From the NCBI RefSeq assembly GCF_040812015.1, contig NZ_JBFNXJ010000018.1, forward strand, positions 1 to 64,000: a stretch of DNA of 64,000 nt, read 5' to 3'. The position numbers and the translations under genes were made by a program. The notes beneath the pieces were generated by a model. It did no database searches and had not been told where the DNA came from. It was given only the letters and a program-made list of their open reading frames with translations. Source of the stretch: Chitinivorax sp. PXF-14 (GTDB lineage: Bacteria; Pseudomonadota; Gammaproteobacteria; Burkholderiales; SCOH01). Of the stretch, positions 39,369 through 47,941 are shown piece after piece. How positions within the stretch are numbered: the first letter of the stretch is position 1; each line of letters starts with the position of its first letter.

Positions 39369-40417
39369 GCCGCTTCCTCGCCGATGGTTGCCAGCATCCT
39401 GCGCATCTTGGCCTCGAACGACTCCAGCTTCAGCACGCGCTCGTGGCCCGCCCGGGCGATGGCTTCACGCGCGGCATCGTGGGCCAGGTAATAGCGCAGC
39501 TTGTCGGCCAGCTCTTCCGGCGTGCGCCAGGTCTCCACCTCTTTGCCAGGCTCGAAATACTCGGCCAGCTCGTCGCTGTAATCGGTAAGCAGGAAGGCCC
39601 CCGTGGCAGGCACATCGAATACGCGCATATTGAGCCCGGTCTTGTTCGCGGCGTTCCAGCCGGTGATGTTGAGCACGACTTTCGATTCGTTGTAGACGCG
39701 GTTGAGCGCCTCGCCCCAGATGCCGTCGGCCTTCACCCTGCGCCAGATGGCCGGCTCCCAGCCGTTGCGTGGCTTGCGCCAGCCCGGCCCGTAGATTTCC
39801 ACCGGCAGGCCGCGTAATGCGTGCATCGCCTCGCGCCGGCGCTCGTTGTAGCCGCCGACAAAGGTGGCGACATGGCGCTGCCGCGTGCCGGGCAGGGGAT
39901 GATAAAGATCGGTATCGACCCCGAGCGCCACCATATGGCGCGCGGTTTCGCTCTCCTGCCAGCCGAAGCGATGAATGCAGAAATACTCGTCATACAGCTG
40001 TATGTCGTTGAGCAGCTGGCTACAGTCGTCTCGCGGGTCCTTGACCCACCAGCCAATGATCTTGCGCACGCCGAAGTCGTGCTTGAGGCGCCGCAACACC
40101 CCAGGAGACACGCTATTGCCACGGATGACCAGCACGATCTCCGGGCGGAAGCGCTCAACATGCGCCAGCAGGGCCTTGTCGCGCATGCTGTCGTTGTCGT
40201 GACCGAGCCACAGCGCCACGTCGGCATCCTTCATGCCCAGCCGGCGCAGTAGGCGTGACACCCACTTGAGCAGGTGCAGATTGAGCGGGCTCTCGACCTG
40301 GGCGTGGAAGCCCTCCGCGTCCCACCCCAGGTGGCGCAAGGCACGCACGCAGGAGTCGCCGAGCGGAATCGCATCGGGTCCGAAGAAATAGCTGACGAGG
40401 ATGCGCGGCCTAGCCAT
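39365..40417 (-). CDS. CgeB-like glycosyltransferase family protein
   Basis: The 350-residue product resembles CgeB/DUF3880-type proteins, with a GT4-like C-terminal lobe. Key segments are ILVSYFFGPDAIPLGDSCVR, VIRGNSVSPGVLRRLKHDFG, WWVKDPRDDC, NITGWNAANKTGLNMRVFDV and PATGAFLLTDY. The start at 40417 overlaps the end of the O-antigen ligase gene by 8 bp, and an upstream extension is rejected. It probably modifies surface polysaccharide. Confidence 0.83.
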   Translation of the reverse strand: MARPRILVSYFFGPDAIPLGDSCVRALRHLGWDAEGFHAQVESPLNLHLLKWVSRLLRRLGMKDADVALWLGHDNDSMRDKALLAHVERFRPEIVLVIRGNSVSPGVLRRLKHDFGVRKIIGWWVKDPRDDCSQLLNDIQLYDEYFCIHRFGWQESETARHMVALGVDTDLYHPLPGTRQRHVATFVGGYNERRREAMHALRGLPVEIYGPGWRKPRNGWEPAIWRRVKADGIWGEALNRVYNESKVVLNITGWNAANKTGLNMRVFDVPATGAFLLTDYSDELAEYFEPGKEVETWRTPEELADKLRYYLAHDAAREAIARAGHERVLKLESFEAKMRRMLATIGEEAA

Positions 40418-41666
40418 GGTTATCCCGTCGCGCCGCTTGGCTGCCCACCAGCCCGGTGGCCAGCCCGGCCAGCAGCCAGAAATACCAGCCCACATCGCGG
40501 TTGAAGAAGTCGTCGGTCTGCACCTTGAGCAACAAGCCCGTCAGCGACATAATCAGTGCGATACGCCAGGCGTCGATCCCCGGCGAGGGGGGGCGCAGCA
40601 GGCCAAACAGTACGCTGCCTATCAACAGGACGAACAACGTGAGCCCCGGCGCGCCGAGTTGCACATATTTGTTCAACAGCAGATTGTGTGCGTGCGAATA
40701 AAGCTCGGTCTCCGGCGTATTCGACAGCTCGGGATACAGGTGCTTGAACGTCGTCAACCCGAAACCGCCACCTCGCCACCACGGCGCACGCGTGTTTTCC
40801 AGCGTGTGAGACCAGATCATCCAGCGTGGGTCGGCCTGGACCTGATAGACGATCGACGCATACCCCTTGTCGGCCGCCGCGTTACCGTAGTCAGACAGCG
40901 CTCGCTCGTGGAACTGCTGTGTCGCCACACCGGCCAACACGGCAAGCCAGGCCAAACCGGCTAGTACCAGCCGGATACGTTGCGGGCGTAACAAGCGTGG
41001 CCACCACAGTATGCTCCCCAAGGCCACCTGCGCCGTCACTACGAAAAACCCTATGCGGTTGCCGGATATGTAGATTGCCACGGCCGTGCCCGCCAGCAGG
41101 AACGCAGCCAGCCAGGCCAGCACGCCTCGCCGGGCCACCACCAGCAGCAGAAACGGCAGGGCCATCACCAGGTAGCTTGACAACTTGCCAACCCCTGCCA
41201 GCCAGCCCCCCGTGATCATCGGCCAGTCTCCCGTGCGGAGATAAGTAACGATCGCATAGGCAAAGAGATCGGCCAGCAACACCGCCGTCAACGCAACCAT
41301 GGCATGCGCGACGCGCATCAGCCTGGACGACCTGGCCAGCCAGTTTGCGCCGAGCAGGAAACACAGCAACGCATACAGCAGCTCCGACTTGAATTCGCCC
41401 AGGCTGGCCGCGCGGTCGACGCTCCATGCCAGCGAGGCCAGCGCAAACCCCGCATACGTCAGCCAAGGCGTGCGCAAGGGAAAGCGAAACGGCCAGCGCC
41501 GCACGACAACACCCCAGCCGCTGATGCCGATCAGCAACACGGCCAGCACATTGCGCAGGGCCGTTGTGTGCGACAAGGGCAGCACCAGCATCAGTGCGGC
41601 CATCAGCGCCAACCCCGGGCCTTCCCAGGCTCGTTCGGGGACGAGCCAAGACGTGAACGATTTCAT
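40410..41666 (-). CDS. O-antigen ligase family membrane protein
   Basis: The 418-residue polytopic protein has about ten to twelve helices. Its large periplasmic loop (near residues 255-345) includes WWRGGGFGLTTFKHLYPELS and YSHAHNLLLNKYVQLGAPGL. The HNLL segment is typical of Wzy_C/WaaL ligases. WaaL joins undecaprenyl-linked O-antigen to the lipid A core on the periplasmic face. No wzx/wzy flippase or polymerase genes lie in the window, so it could also polymerise or ligate other glycans. It is coupled to both neighbours. Confidence 0.87.
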   Translation of the reverse strand: MKSFTSWLVPERAWEGPGLALMAALMLVLPLSHTTALRNVLAVLLIGISGWGVVVRRWPFRFPLRTPWLTYAGFALASLAWSVDRAASLGEFKSELLYALLCFLLGANWLARSSRLMRVAHAMVALTAVLLADLFAYAIVTYLRTGDWPMITGGWLAGVGKLSSYLVMALPFLLLVVARRGVLAWLAAFLLAGTAVAIYISGNRIGFFVVTAQVALGSILWWPRLLRPQRIRLVLAGLAWLAVLAGVATQQFHERALSDYGNAAADKGYASIVYQVQADPRWMIWSHTLENTRAPWWRGGGFGLTTFKHLYPELSNTPETELYSHAHNLLLNKYVQLGAPGLTLFVLLIGSVLFGLLRPPSPGIDAWRIALIMSLTGLLLKVQTDDFFNRDVGWYFWLLAGLATGLVGSQAARRDNHG

Positions 41667-42769
41667 CGGTGCAACAACTCACTACATGTTTGCCATACGC
41701 GATCGAGGCTCAGCGCCAGCATGCAACGTGGCACCTGGCATTGTGCCGTGGTACGGCTGCAACGCCTGACCCAGGCAATATCGCGTTTGAATAGCTGACG
41801 TTGATCACGGCACTCGAACGGATCGACGGTCAAGGCGCGATAAGGCATGGCCGCCCAGAACTCGCCCGCACCGTAGAGCGATGCCGAGCCAGGGCCGAAC
41901 AAGGTCACGGTGGGGGTGCCGGTCAGTTTGCCGATGTGCGCCACGCCGGTATCGGGGCACACCAGCAGCCGGCTGCCGGCCAGCAGGTGCCACATCTGCG
42001 CCAAGTCGAGCTGGCCAGCAAAGCTGGGGTAAATGCCGCCGGGGTCGACCGCATCGACCAGCGCGGTCTCCTTGGGGCCGGCGCTCCACACTGGCTGGAT
42101 ACCGTGCCGTTCGAGACGCAGGGCCAGTTCGCGCCAGCGCTCTGCCGGCCACAGTTTGAGCGTGCTCGAGGCGCCCAGATGCAGCACGGCGTAATCGCCG
42201 GTCGGCCGAGCGAACGGCAGGCACGGCGGCACCGGCCACTCGTCTGTGCGGTACGGCGTTGGCGCAGGGCCAGGCACCAGGTCGCACACCATGTCGAACC
42301 ACGGTGCGGGCTCACTGCGATAGGCGACTTTCCGGTCCACCGGCCAGCTCTTGTAGGCCGGCCGATCGCCTGCGTGCGCGACGATGTAACGGGCGCCCAG
42401 GGCATAGGCGAGCCAGCTGTAGCGGTTGTCACCCGGAATCAGCGCCAGGTCGAAGCCGCGTTCAGCCGCGAGCGCATCGACGCTGCCCGGATCGCGCGGA
42501 TCATAGGGCAAGGCCCGCACACCGTAAGGCTGGCCGGCGAACAGCGGCACGGCCGCCTTGGGGGTGGCCATGACGATCTCGGCACGTGGATACAGCGTGC
42601 GCAGCTTCTTCAACAGCGGCGCCAGCATCAAAGTATCGCCCAACAGCAGGTGGTGGGCGATCAGGATGCGCTGCGGGTCGGCCGGAAAACGGCGCCGGAA
42701 GCGGCTTTCAAGCCAGCTGCGAGCCAAGCGGGGCGCGGCCTGCAGCCGTGCCCTGGCACGACTAGCCAT
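41663..42769 (-). CDS. Glycosyltransferase family 9 protein
   Basis: The 368-residue heptosyltransferase-like protein begins at 42769, overlapping the upstream GT4 gene by 8 bp. Motifs are IAHHLLLGDTLMLAPLLKKL (substrate lobe), GDYAVLHLGASSTLKLWPAERW and LVCPDTGVAHIGKLTGTPTVT. Six or so Cys in the last 70 residues (ECRDQ, RCSRT, QCQVP, RCMLA, TCSEL) are unusual for the family. An upstream in-frame extension within the neighbouring gene is rejected. Confidence 0.87.
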   Translation of the reverse strand: MASRARARLQAAPRLARSWLESRFRRRFPADPQRILIAHHLLLGDTLMLAPLLKKLRTLYPRAEIVMATPKAAVPLFAGQPYGVRALPYDPRDPGSVDALAAERGFDLALIPGDNRYSWLAYALGARYIVAHAGDRPAYKSWPVDRKVAYRSEPAPWFDMVCDLVPGPAPTPYRTDEWPVPPCLPFARPTGDYAVLHLGASSTLKLWPAERWRELALRLERHGIQPVWSAGPKETALVDAVDPGGIYPSFAGQLDLAQMWHLLAGSRLLVCPDTGVAHIGKLTGTPTVTLFGPGSASLYGAGEFWAAMPYRALTVDPFECRDQRQLFKRDIAWVRRCSRTTAQCQVPRCMLALSLDRVWQTCSELLHR

Positions 42770-43865
42770 GCGTGCTGACGCCCCTGAACACGCCTTCCAT
42801 CTTGTCGAGCATGACTTCGGTGCTGTAGCGCGCGAGCGCCGTGGTACGTGCCGCGGCGCCCAATGCCTCGGCATAGGCGCGGTCGCCCAGCAGCTTTTCC
42901 AGCGCGGCCTGTAGCGGCGCCACCTGCTGCGGCTCGACGATCAAGCCGTTCTGACCGCTGTCGATGGCCTCGGTGATCGAGCCGACCGGCGTCGTGACGA
43001 TGGGCAGGCCGACCAGCATGGCCTGTAGCATGGCCTGCGGCACGCCTTCGTTGGCGTAGGACGGCAGGGCGAACACGTCCATCGCCTGCAGCCAGGGCAC
43101 GACGTCATCCTGGTTGCCGGGCAGCGTGACACGGCCATCGAGGCCAAGCGCCTTGATCTGCTCGATGATCGCATCGTGACGCGGGCCATGGCCAACGATC
43201 AACAGCCGGGTACGCTTGTCCGCCAGGCCGGCAAACGCGTCGAGCAGGTACTGGTGGCCCTTCCAGCTGCGCAGCGTGGCGAGGATGCCGACGGTTGGCG
43301 CATCGGGGTCGAGCCCGAGCAACTCGCGTGCGGCGCGCTTGTCGCCGGGCACGAAACGGCGCGTGTCGATGCCGGTAGTGACGGACAGGATGCGCTTGCC
43401 ATCGTAGCCATTGTCACGGATCAGCGTTTCGCGCAGCCTCTCGCCGGTCGTGACGATGAAGCGGGTTGCAGTCTGGTAGAGCCAGCGCGTGGTCGCCTTG
43501 TTGTTGATCGGTGGCGAGATATGGCGCGTACGCACGATCGGCGGCGCGTTGCGGAGCGTCTTGCAGGCCAGCGCAGCAAGCCAGGAGTCGGTCGAGCTGT
43601 GGGTGTTGATGACATCGACCGGGTGTTTCTTCAGCCAGGCGCGCAACGCGCCGACGCCGTTCAGGCGCTTCCTGCCGATCGGCAGGGCGTGGACTTCCAG
43701 CCCGCGCGCCTTGCCCTCGCGATAGATATTCGCCTCGGGCGGGCACAGCAGGATCGTGCGGTGGCCGCGTGCATTCATGCCGGCCATCTCGGTCAGGATG
43801 CGGATCTCCTGTCCGCCCCAGCCGCAGGAGGCCTCGGTATGCAGGATCGTCAATGGTTTGCTCAT
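42762..43865 (-). CDS. Glycosyltransferase family 4 protein
   Basis: The 367-residue GT-B enzyme has an N-terminal lobe with TEASCGWGGQEIRIL, then VGILATLRSWKGHQYLLDAF and LPSYANEGVPQAMLQAMLVG (E-x7-E region). AAGGAAG lies before the ATG. It opens the sub-block of glycan genes that follows msbA after 48 bp. The acceptor is unknown. Confidence 0.9.
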   Translation of the reverse strand: MSKPLTILHTEASCGWGGQEIRILTEMAGMNARGHRTILLCPPEANIYREGKARGLEVHALPIGRKRLNGVGALRAWLKKHPVDVINTHSSTDSWLAALACKTLRNAPPIVRTRHISPPINNKATTRWLYQTATRFIVTTGERLRETLIRDNGYDGKRILSVTTGIDTRRFVPGDKRAARELLGLDPDAPTVGILATLRSWKGHQYLLDAFAGLADKRTRLLIVGHGPRHDAIIEQIKALGLDGRVTLPGNQDDVVPWLQAMDVFALPSYANEGVPQAMLQAMLVGLPIVTTPVGSITEAIDSGQNGLIVEPQQVAPLQAALEKLLGDRAYAEALGAAARTTALARYSTEVMLDKMEGVFRGVSTHG

Positions 43866-43913
43866 GTACAGCTTCCTTTTCAGAACGGGCCATGATCAAG
43901 GCCCGTTCGCGTT

Positions 43914-45683
43914 TCATTCGGCGGCGGCCTCGGCCTCGCGGAACTGCATCTTGTGCAGCATCGCGTAGTGCGCGCCCTTGGCCAGCAGCTCGTCGTGCGT
44001 ACCGACCTCGACGATCTCGCCGTGGCTCATCACGATGATGCGGTCGGCGTTTTCGATGGTGGACAGGCGGTGCGCGATGACGAAGGTCGTGCGGTTCTGC
44101 ATCAGGCGCTCGAGGGCGGCCTGCACCTGGCGCTCGGACTGGGTGTCGAGCGCCGAGGTGGCTTCGTCGAGGATCAGGATAGGCGCATCCTTGAGCAAGG
44201 CGCGCGCGATCGCCAGGCGCTGCCGCTGGCCACCCGACAAGCGCATGCCCTTCTCGCCGATCAGCGTCTCGAAGCCATCGGGCATCTGCTCGATGAACTC
44301 GCGCGCATAGGCCGCATCGGCTGCCGCGACGATCCTGTCGCGCGGCGTGTCGGCACGGCCGTAGGCGATATTCGCCGCCACCGTGTCGTTGAACAGCACC
44401 ACCTCCTGTGAAACCAGGCTCAGGTTGGCACGCAGGCTCTTGAGGTCGATCTTTTCCAGCGGCTGGCCATCGATACGGATCTCGCCGCCGCTGACGTGGT
44501 AGAACTTCGGCAACAGGTTGACGAGCGTGGTCTTGCCGCTGCCCGAGCTGCCCACCAGCGCGATCGTCTCGCCGGGCCTGACGCTGAAGCTGATGTGGCG
44601 CAGCGCCGGCCGATCCGGGTCCTGGTAATGGAAGCTGACATCGCGGAACTCCACCTGCCCACGAGCGCGCTCGATCACTTCGCTACCGCCATCGACCTCG
44701 GGCTTGGCGTCAAGCAGCTCGAACACCGACTCGGCCGCCGCCAGGCCGCGCTGCACCGCGTCGGATACGCTGGTGATGCGCTTGAACGGCGCAAACAGCG
44801 CCGCCATCGCGCCCATGAAGGCAACGAAGTCGCCCGCGCTGAAATGCTGGCTGGCGGCGCGGTTGCTGGCGAAATAGACGATGAAGGCCAGCGCCGTTGC
44901 GACCAGGAACTGGGTGACGCCGGTATTGAGCGACGAGGCCGCGGTCTGCTTGACGCCAAAACGGCGCAGCTTGTCGGCCACCTGCCGGAAGCGCGCGCTC
45001 TCGTAGCGCTGGCCGCCGAAGATCTTGACGATGCGCTGGCCGTCGATCGACTCCTGCAGCACCTGGGCAACCTCGCCGGTGGCCTTCTGCTGGCCGCTCG
45101 ACAAGCCGCGCAAGCGCTTGGCGGTCAGGCGGATACTGCCCGCCACCAGCGGCACGATGAGGAAGCACACCATGGTCAGCCGCCAGTCGAGCAGCAGCAT
45201 GGTGGCCAGCAGCCAGACGATCAGGCTGCCATCGCGCACGGTGACGGTCAGCACGTTGATGCCGGCCTGCGTCACGTTGTTGACATCGTTGGTGACGCGC
45301 GTCAGCAAACGGCCGGAAGCCTGCTCATCAAAATAGCGCACAGGCAGTGTGAGCATGTGATCGAACATCTTGAAACGCAGGTCGGTGACGATGCGGTTGG
45401 ACAGCCAGCTCGACGCATAGTCGTTGGCGAACGTCGCCATCGAGCGCAGCATGAACAGGCCGACGATGGCCAGCGGCAGCACGTAGGGGGCCATGGTCTT
45501 GCTCGAGTTGACGAAATTCTCGTCGACCAGCAACTTCATGAGCCAGGAAAACGCAGCCTCTGCCCCCGAGGCAATCAGCATCGCCACGAGCGATACCGCG
45601 AAGATACGCCAGTATGGTTTGGCGTAGCCCAGCAGGCGCAGATACAGCTCCTTGCTGGACACGTTGGTGTCAGTGGCGGACAT
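43914..45683 (-). CDS. msbA: Lipid A export ATP-binding/permease protein MsbA
   Basis: The 589-residue half-transporter flips lipid A-core across the inner membrane. Six membrane helices fill residues ~25-320. The ATPase half has Walker A VGSSGSGKTTLV, signature RLSGGQRQRLAIARALL, Walker B ILILDEATSALD and switch His in IAHRLSTI. The start at 45683 gives the usual MsbA length; a longer upstream frame is rejected. Its position inside a glycosyltransferase operon ties it to LPS core export, before WaaL acts. Confidence 0.94.
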   Translation of the reverse strand: MSATDTNVSSKELYLRLLGYAKPYWRIFAVSLVAMLIASGAEAAFSWLMKLLVDENFVNSSKTMAPYVLPLAIVGLFMLRSMATFANDYASSWLSNRIVTDLRFKMFDHMLTLPVRYFDEQASGRLLTRVTNDVNNVTQAGINVLTVTVRDGSLIVWLLATMLLLDWRLTMVCFLIVPLVAGSIRLTAKRLRGLSSGQQKATGEVAQVLQESIDGQRIVKIFGGQRYESARFRQVADKLRRFGVKQTAASSLNTGVTQFLVATALAFIVYFASNRAASQHFSAGDFVAFMGAMAALFAPFKRITSVSDAVQRGLAAAESVFELLDAKPEVDGGSEVIERARGQVEFRDVSFHYQDPDRPALRHISFSVRPGETIALVGSSGSGKTTLVNLLPKFYHVSGGEIRIDGQPLEKIDLKSLRANLSLVSQEVVLFNDTVAANIAYGRADTPRDRIVAAADAAYAREFIEQMPDGFETLIGEKGMRLSGGQRQRLAIARALLKDAPILILDEATSALDTQSERQVQAALERLMQNRTTFVIAHRLSTIENADRIIVMSHGEIVEVGTHDELLAKGAHYAMLHKMQFREAEAAAE

Positions 45684-45732
45684 GTGAAACCGGGCTAGGA
45701 ACAATCGCGGGATTATACCGGATGCGCCGTGC

Positions 45733-46866
45733 TCAGGTACCGAGCAATCGCCGGTACAGCGCAGCCATTTCGTCGGCCATGCGGGCCAGCGTATAGGGCT
45801 CGACCCGGGCACGCGCCGCCTCGCCGAGCCTGGCGCAATGCGCCACCGATTCGAGCCGGTCGATGGCGGCGGCAAAGCCGGCCACATCCCCCGCCTCGCA
45901 TACTTCGCCATTCTCGCCGGGGGTGATGAACTCGGCGCCGCCGGCCGCGCTCGAGGCGATCACCGGCAGGCCGATGGCCATGGCCTCAAGGTGCACATTG
46001 CCGAAGGGCTCGTAGATCGTCGGGAAAACGAAGGCATCGCCAGCCGCATAGTAAGGGCGTGCGTCACGCTGGGCGCCGAGAAAGTGCACCCGGTCAGCCA
46101 CGCCGAGCTGTTGCGCCAGGCGCCGGTAACGGGCCTCGTGCTTGTCCTTGCCCACCACCAGCGCGCGGACGGGCAACTTGGCGGCGTGCACGGCACGGAT
46201 CAGCGTCGCCAGCCCCTTGCGCTCGTAGCCCGCGCCGACGAACACCAGCACCAGCTCATCCTCGCCGATGCCGAGCGACTGCCGCACCGGCCCGCGATAC
46301 TCGGCTTTCAGGCGCGGGTGGTAGCGCTCGGTATCGATGCCGTTGTAGATCACGTGCAGCTTGGCCGGGTCGATACGGAAATGACGCAGGATGTCCTGCT
46401 TCACCATCTCGGAGATGCAGATCACCGCTTTCAGGCGCGCGCTTTCGAACATGCGCCGCTCGGCGGCCTGGTTGTAGGCATGGAACGGATTCAGCCGCAT
46501 CGACACGCGCGCGCGCCACCCAGCATGGCGGGCACGCTGTCGCAGCCATTCGCGGTGGACGCCGTCGCCGGCACGGTACAGGTCGCAGCAGTCGAGCCGC
46601 TCGTGCGACTGCACCAGGTCGAAGCGATGCTGCTCGAGGGTCTTCGCCACGGCACGGGCAAACCCCCAATCGCGCCATACATTGCCGATGTAAAACGGAT
46701 CGACCTTGATCGTGCGCATCCCCTCGATCGCCTCCCAGCGCCGCGTGAGCAAGGTCACCTCGGCGCCGTTGGCGGTCAGCGCCTGGATCGCGCGCGAGAC
46801 GAAACGCTCGGCGCCGCCGGCGGCATTGTATTTCTGCCGGATCAGCGCGATGTGCGGCCCGCTCAT
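45733..46866 (-). CDS. Glycosyltransferase family 4 (WaaG-like LPS core transferase)
   Basis: The 377-residue enzyme begins MSGPHIALIRQKYNAAGGAE, typical of LPS core glucosyltransferase I (WaaG) relatives. It continues with VQSHERLDCCDLYRAGDGVH, IYNGIDTERYHP, LVFVGAGYERKGL and PTIYEPFGNVHLEAMAIGLP (E-x7-E). The start at 46866 overlaps the upstream heptosyltransferase stop by four bases. It probably adds the first hexose to the heptose core. Confidence 0.9.
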   Translation of the reverse strand: MSGPHIALIRQKYNAAGGAERFVSRAIQALTANGAEVTLLTRRWEAIEGMRTIKVDPFYIGNVWRDWGFARAVAKTLEQHRFDLVQSHERLDCCDLYRAGDGVHREWLRQRARHAGWRARVSMRLNPFHAYNQAAERRMFESARLKAVICISEMVKQDILRHFRIDPAKLHVIYNGIDTERYHPRLKAEYRGPVRQSLGIGEDELVLVFVGAGYERKGLATLIRAVHAAKLPVRALVVGKDKHEARYRRLAQQLGVADRVHFLGAQRDARPYYAAGDAFVFPTIYEPFGNVHLEAMAIGLPVIASSAAGGAEFITPGENGEVCEAGDVAGFAAAIDRLESVAHCARLGEAARARVEPYTLARMADEMAALYRRLLGT

Positions 46867-47927
46867 CGGGCCTCGCCCAGCAAGCGGGTGGCGGCGTCGA
46901 ACACGCGGCCGACCTCGATCGCCTCCAGGCACTCGCTGCGCTTGCTGCCGCCGCAGCCATCCTTGCCGCAGGGGCGGCAGCTGTGGTCGGAGGTCAGCAC
47001 CTCGGCACGCACCTGCCAGGGCCCCCACTCGACATCCCCGCTGGGGCCGAACAGGGCCACGGCCGGCGTGCCGACGGCAGCGGCGATGTGCATCGGCACC
47101 GAATCCATGCCGACGAACAGCCTGGCGGATGCAGTCAGTGCCGCCAGCTCCTTGAGGCTGAGCGCCCCGACCAGGCCATGCACCGGCTGCGCGAGACGCG
47201 ACTCGATATCGGCGATGAGGCGCCGCTCCTTGTCGTCGGGCGCGCCGGTCAGCACCACGGTGTGGCCGGCCCCGGTCAGGCGGTCGACCAATGCCGCCAT
47301 GCGCTCGGCCGGCCAGCACTTGAACAGCCAGCGCGACGCAGGATGGATCTGGATGAACTGGCCCGCGGCAATCCCCTGCTCCGCCAGCCAGGACGCGACC
47401 TTGGCCTCGGCCGCGCGCCCCGGCACCAGCGTCATGCGGCGCTCGTCGAGGCCGGGGTAGATGCCGATGCGACGCAGCGCGTCGAGGTGCAGCTCGACCG
47501 TGTGGCGGCGGTTGCCGCCGACGATCGGGTAGAGATGGGTGAAGCTGCGCTTCCAGAACCCGGGCTTGCCATACTGGCCCGATACGGCCCAGCGCGGCTT
47601 GAGCAGACGGGCCAGCCAGGCGCCGCGGCTCGAATCGGTGAGATGGATGATCAGGTCGTAGCGCCGCGCGCGCAGCCGCCGAAACAGGCCAAGCTCGGCG
47701 CCGAACCCCGCCCCCTTGCGCTGCGTGGTGAACAGCTCGCCGAGCGCCGGGTGGCCGGCCAGCATTGGCGCGGTATCGGCATACACCAGCGCGTCGATCT
47801 CGGCATGGGGCACGTGCGCCTTGAGGACAGAGAACAGCGGCGAGGTCAGCAGCACGTCGCCGTGGTGGCGCAGCTTGATCACCAGCACGCGCCGGACCTG
47901 GTCGAGCGGGATTGCGTCAGGAACCAT
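46863..47927 (-). CDS. LPS heptosyltransferase (WaaQ-like, family 9)
   Basis: The 354-residue transferase has the N-terminal motif VIKLRHHGDVLLTSPLFSVL, close to WaaQ (heptosyltransferase III), then IHPASRWLFKCWPAERM and FVGMDSVPMHIAAAVGTPAV. It adds a branch heptose to the inner core. It follows ptsI by only 14 bp on the same strand, so the glycan operon may be read from the PTS promoter. A Cys-rich end (CRPCGKDGCGG) is normal for this subfamily. Confidence 0.9.
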   Translation of the reverse strand: MVPDAIPLDQVRRVLVIKLRHHGDVLLTSPLFSVLKAHVPHAEIDALVYADTAPMLAGHPALGELFTTQRKGAGFGAELGLFRRLRARRYDLIIHLTDSSRGAWLARLLKPRWAVSGQYGKPGFWKRSFTHLYPIVGGNRRHTVELHLDALRRIGIYPGLDERRMTLVPGRAAEAKVASWLAEQGIAAGQFIQIHPASRWLFKCWPAERMAALVDRLTGAGHTVVLTGAPDDKERRLIADIESRLAQPVHGLVGALSLKELAALTASARLFVGMDSVPMHIAAAVGTPAVALFGPSGDVEWGPWQVRAEVLTSDHSCRPCGKDGCGGSKRSECLEAIEVGRVFDAATRLLGEAR

Positions 47928-47941
47928 AAAGTTGCGCGAGA

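Noticed and set aside
46867-47319. N-terminal extension of the WaaG-like glycosyltransferase
   Set aside because: The extra 150 residues lie inside the WaaQ-like gene in another frame and are Arg/Ala-rich; the ATGA overlap start is far better.
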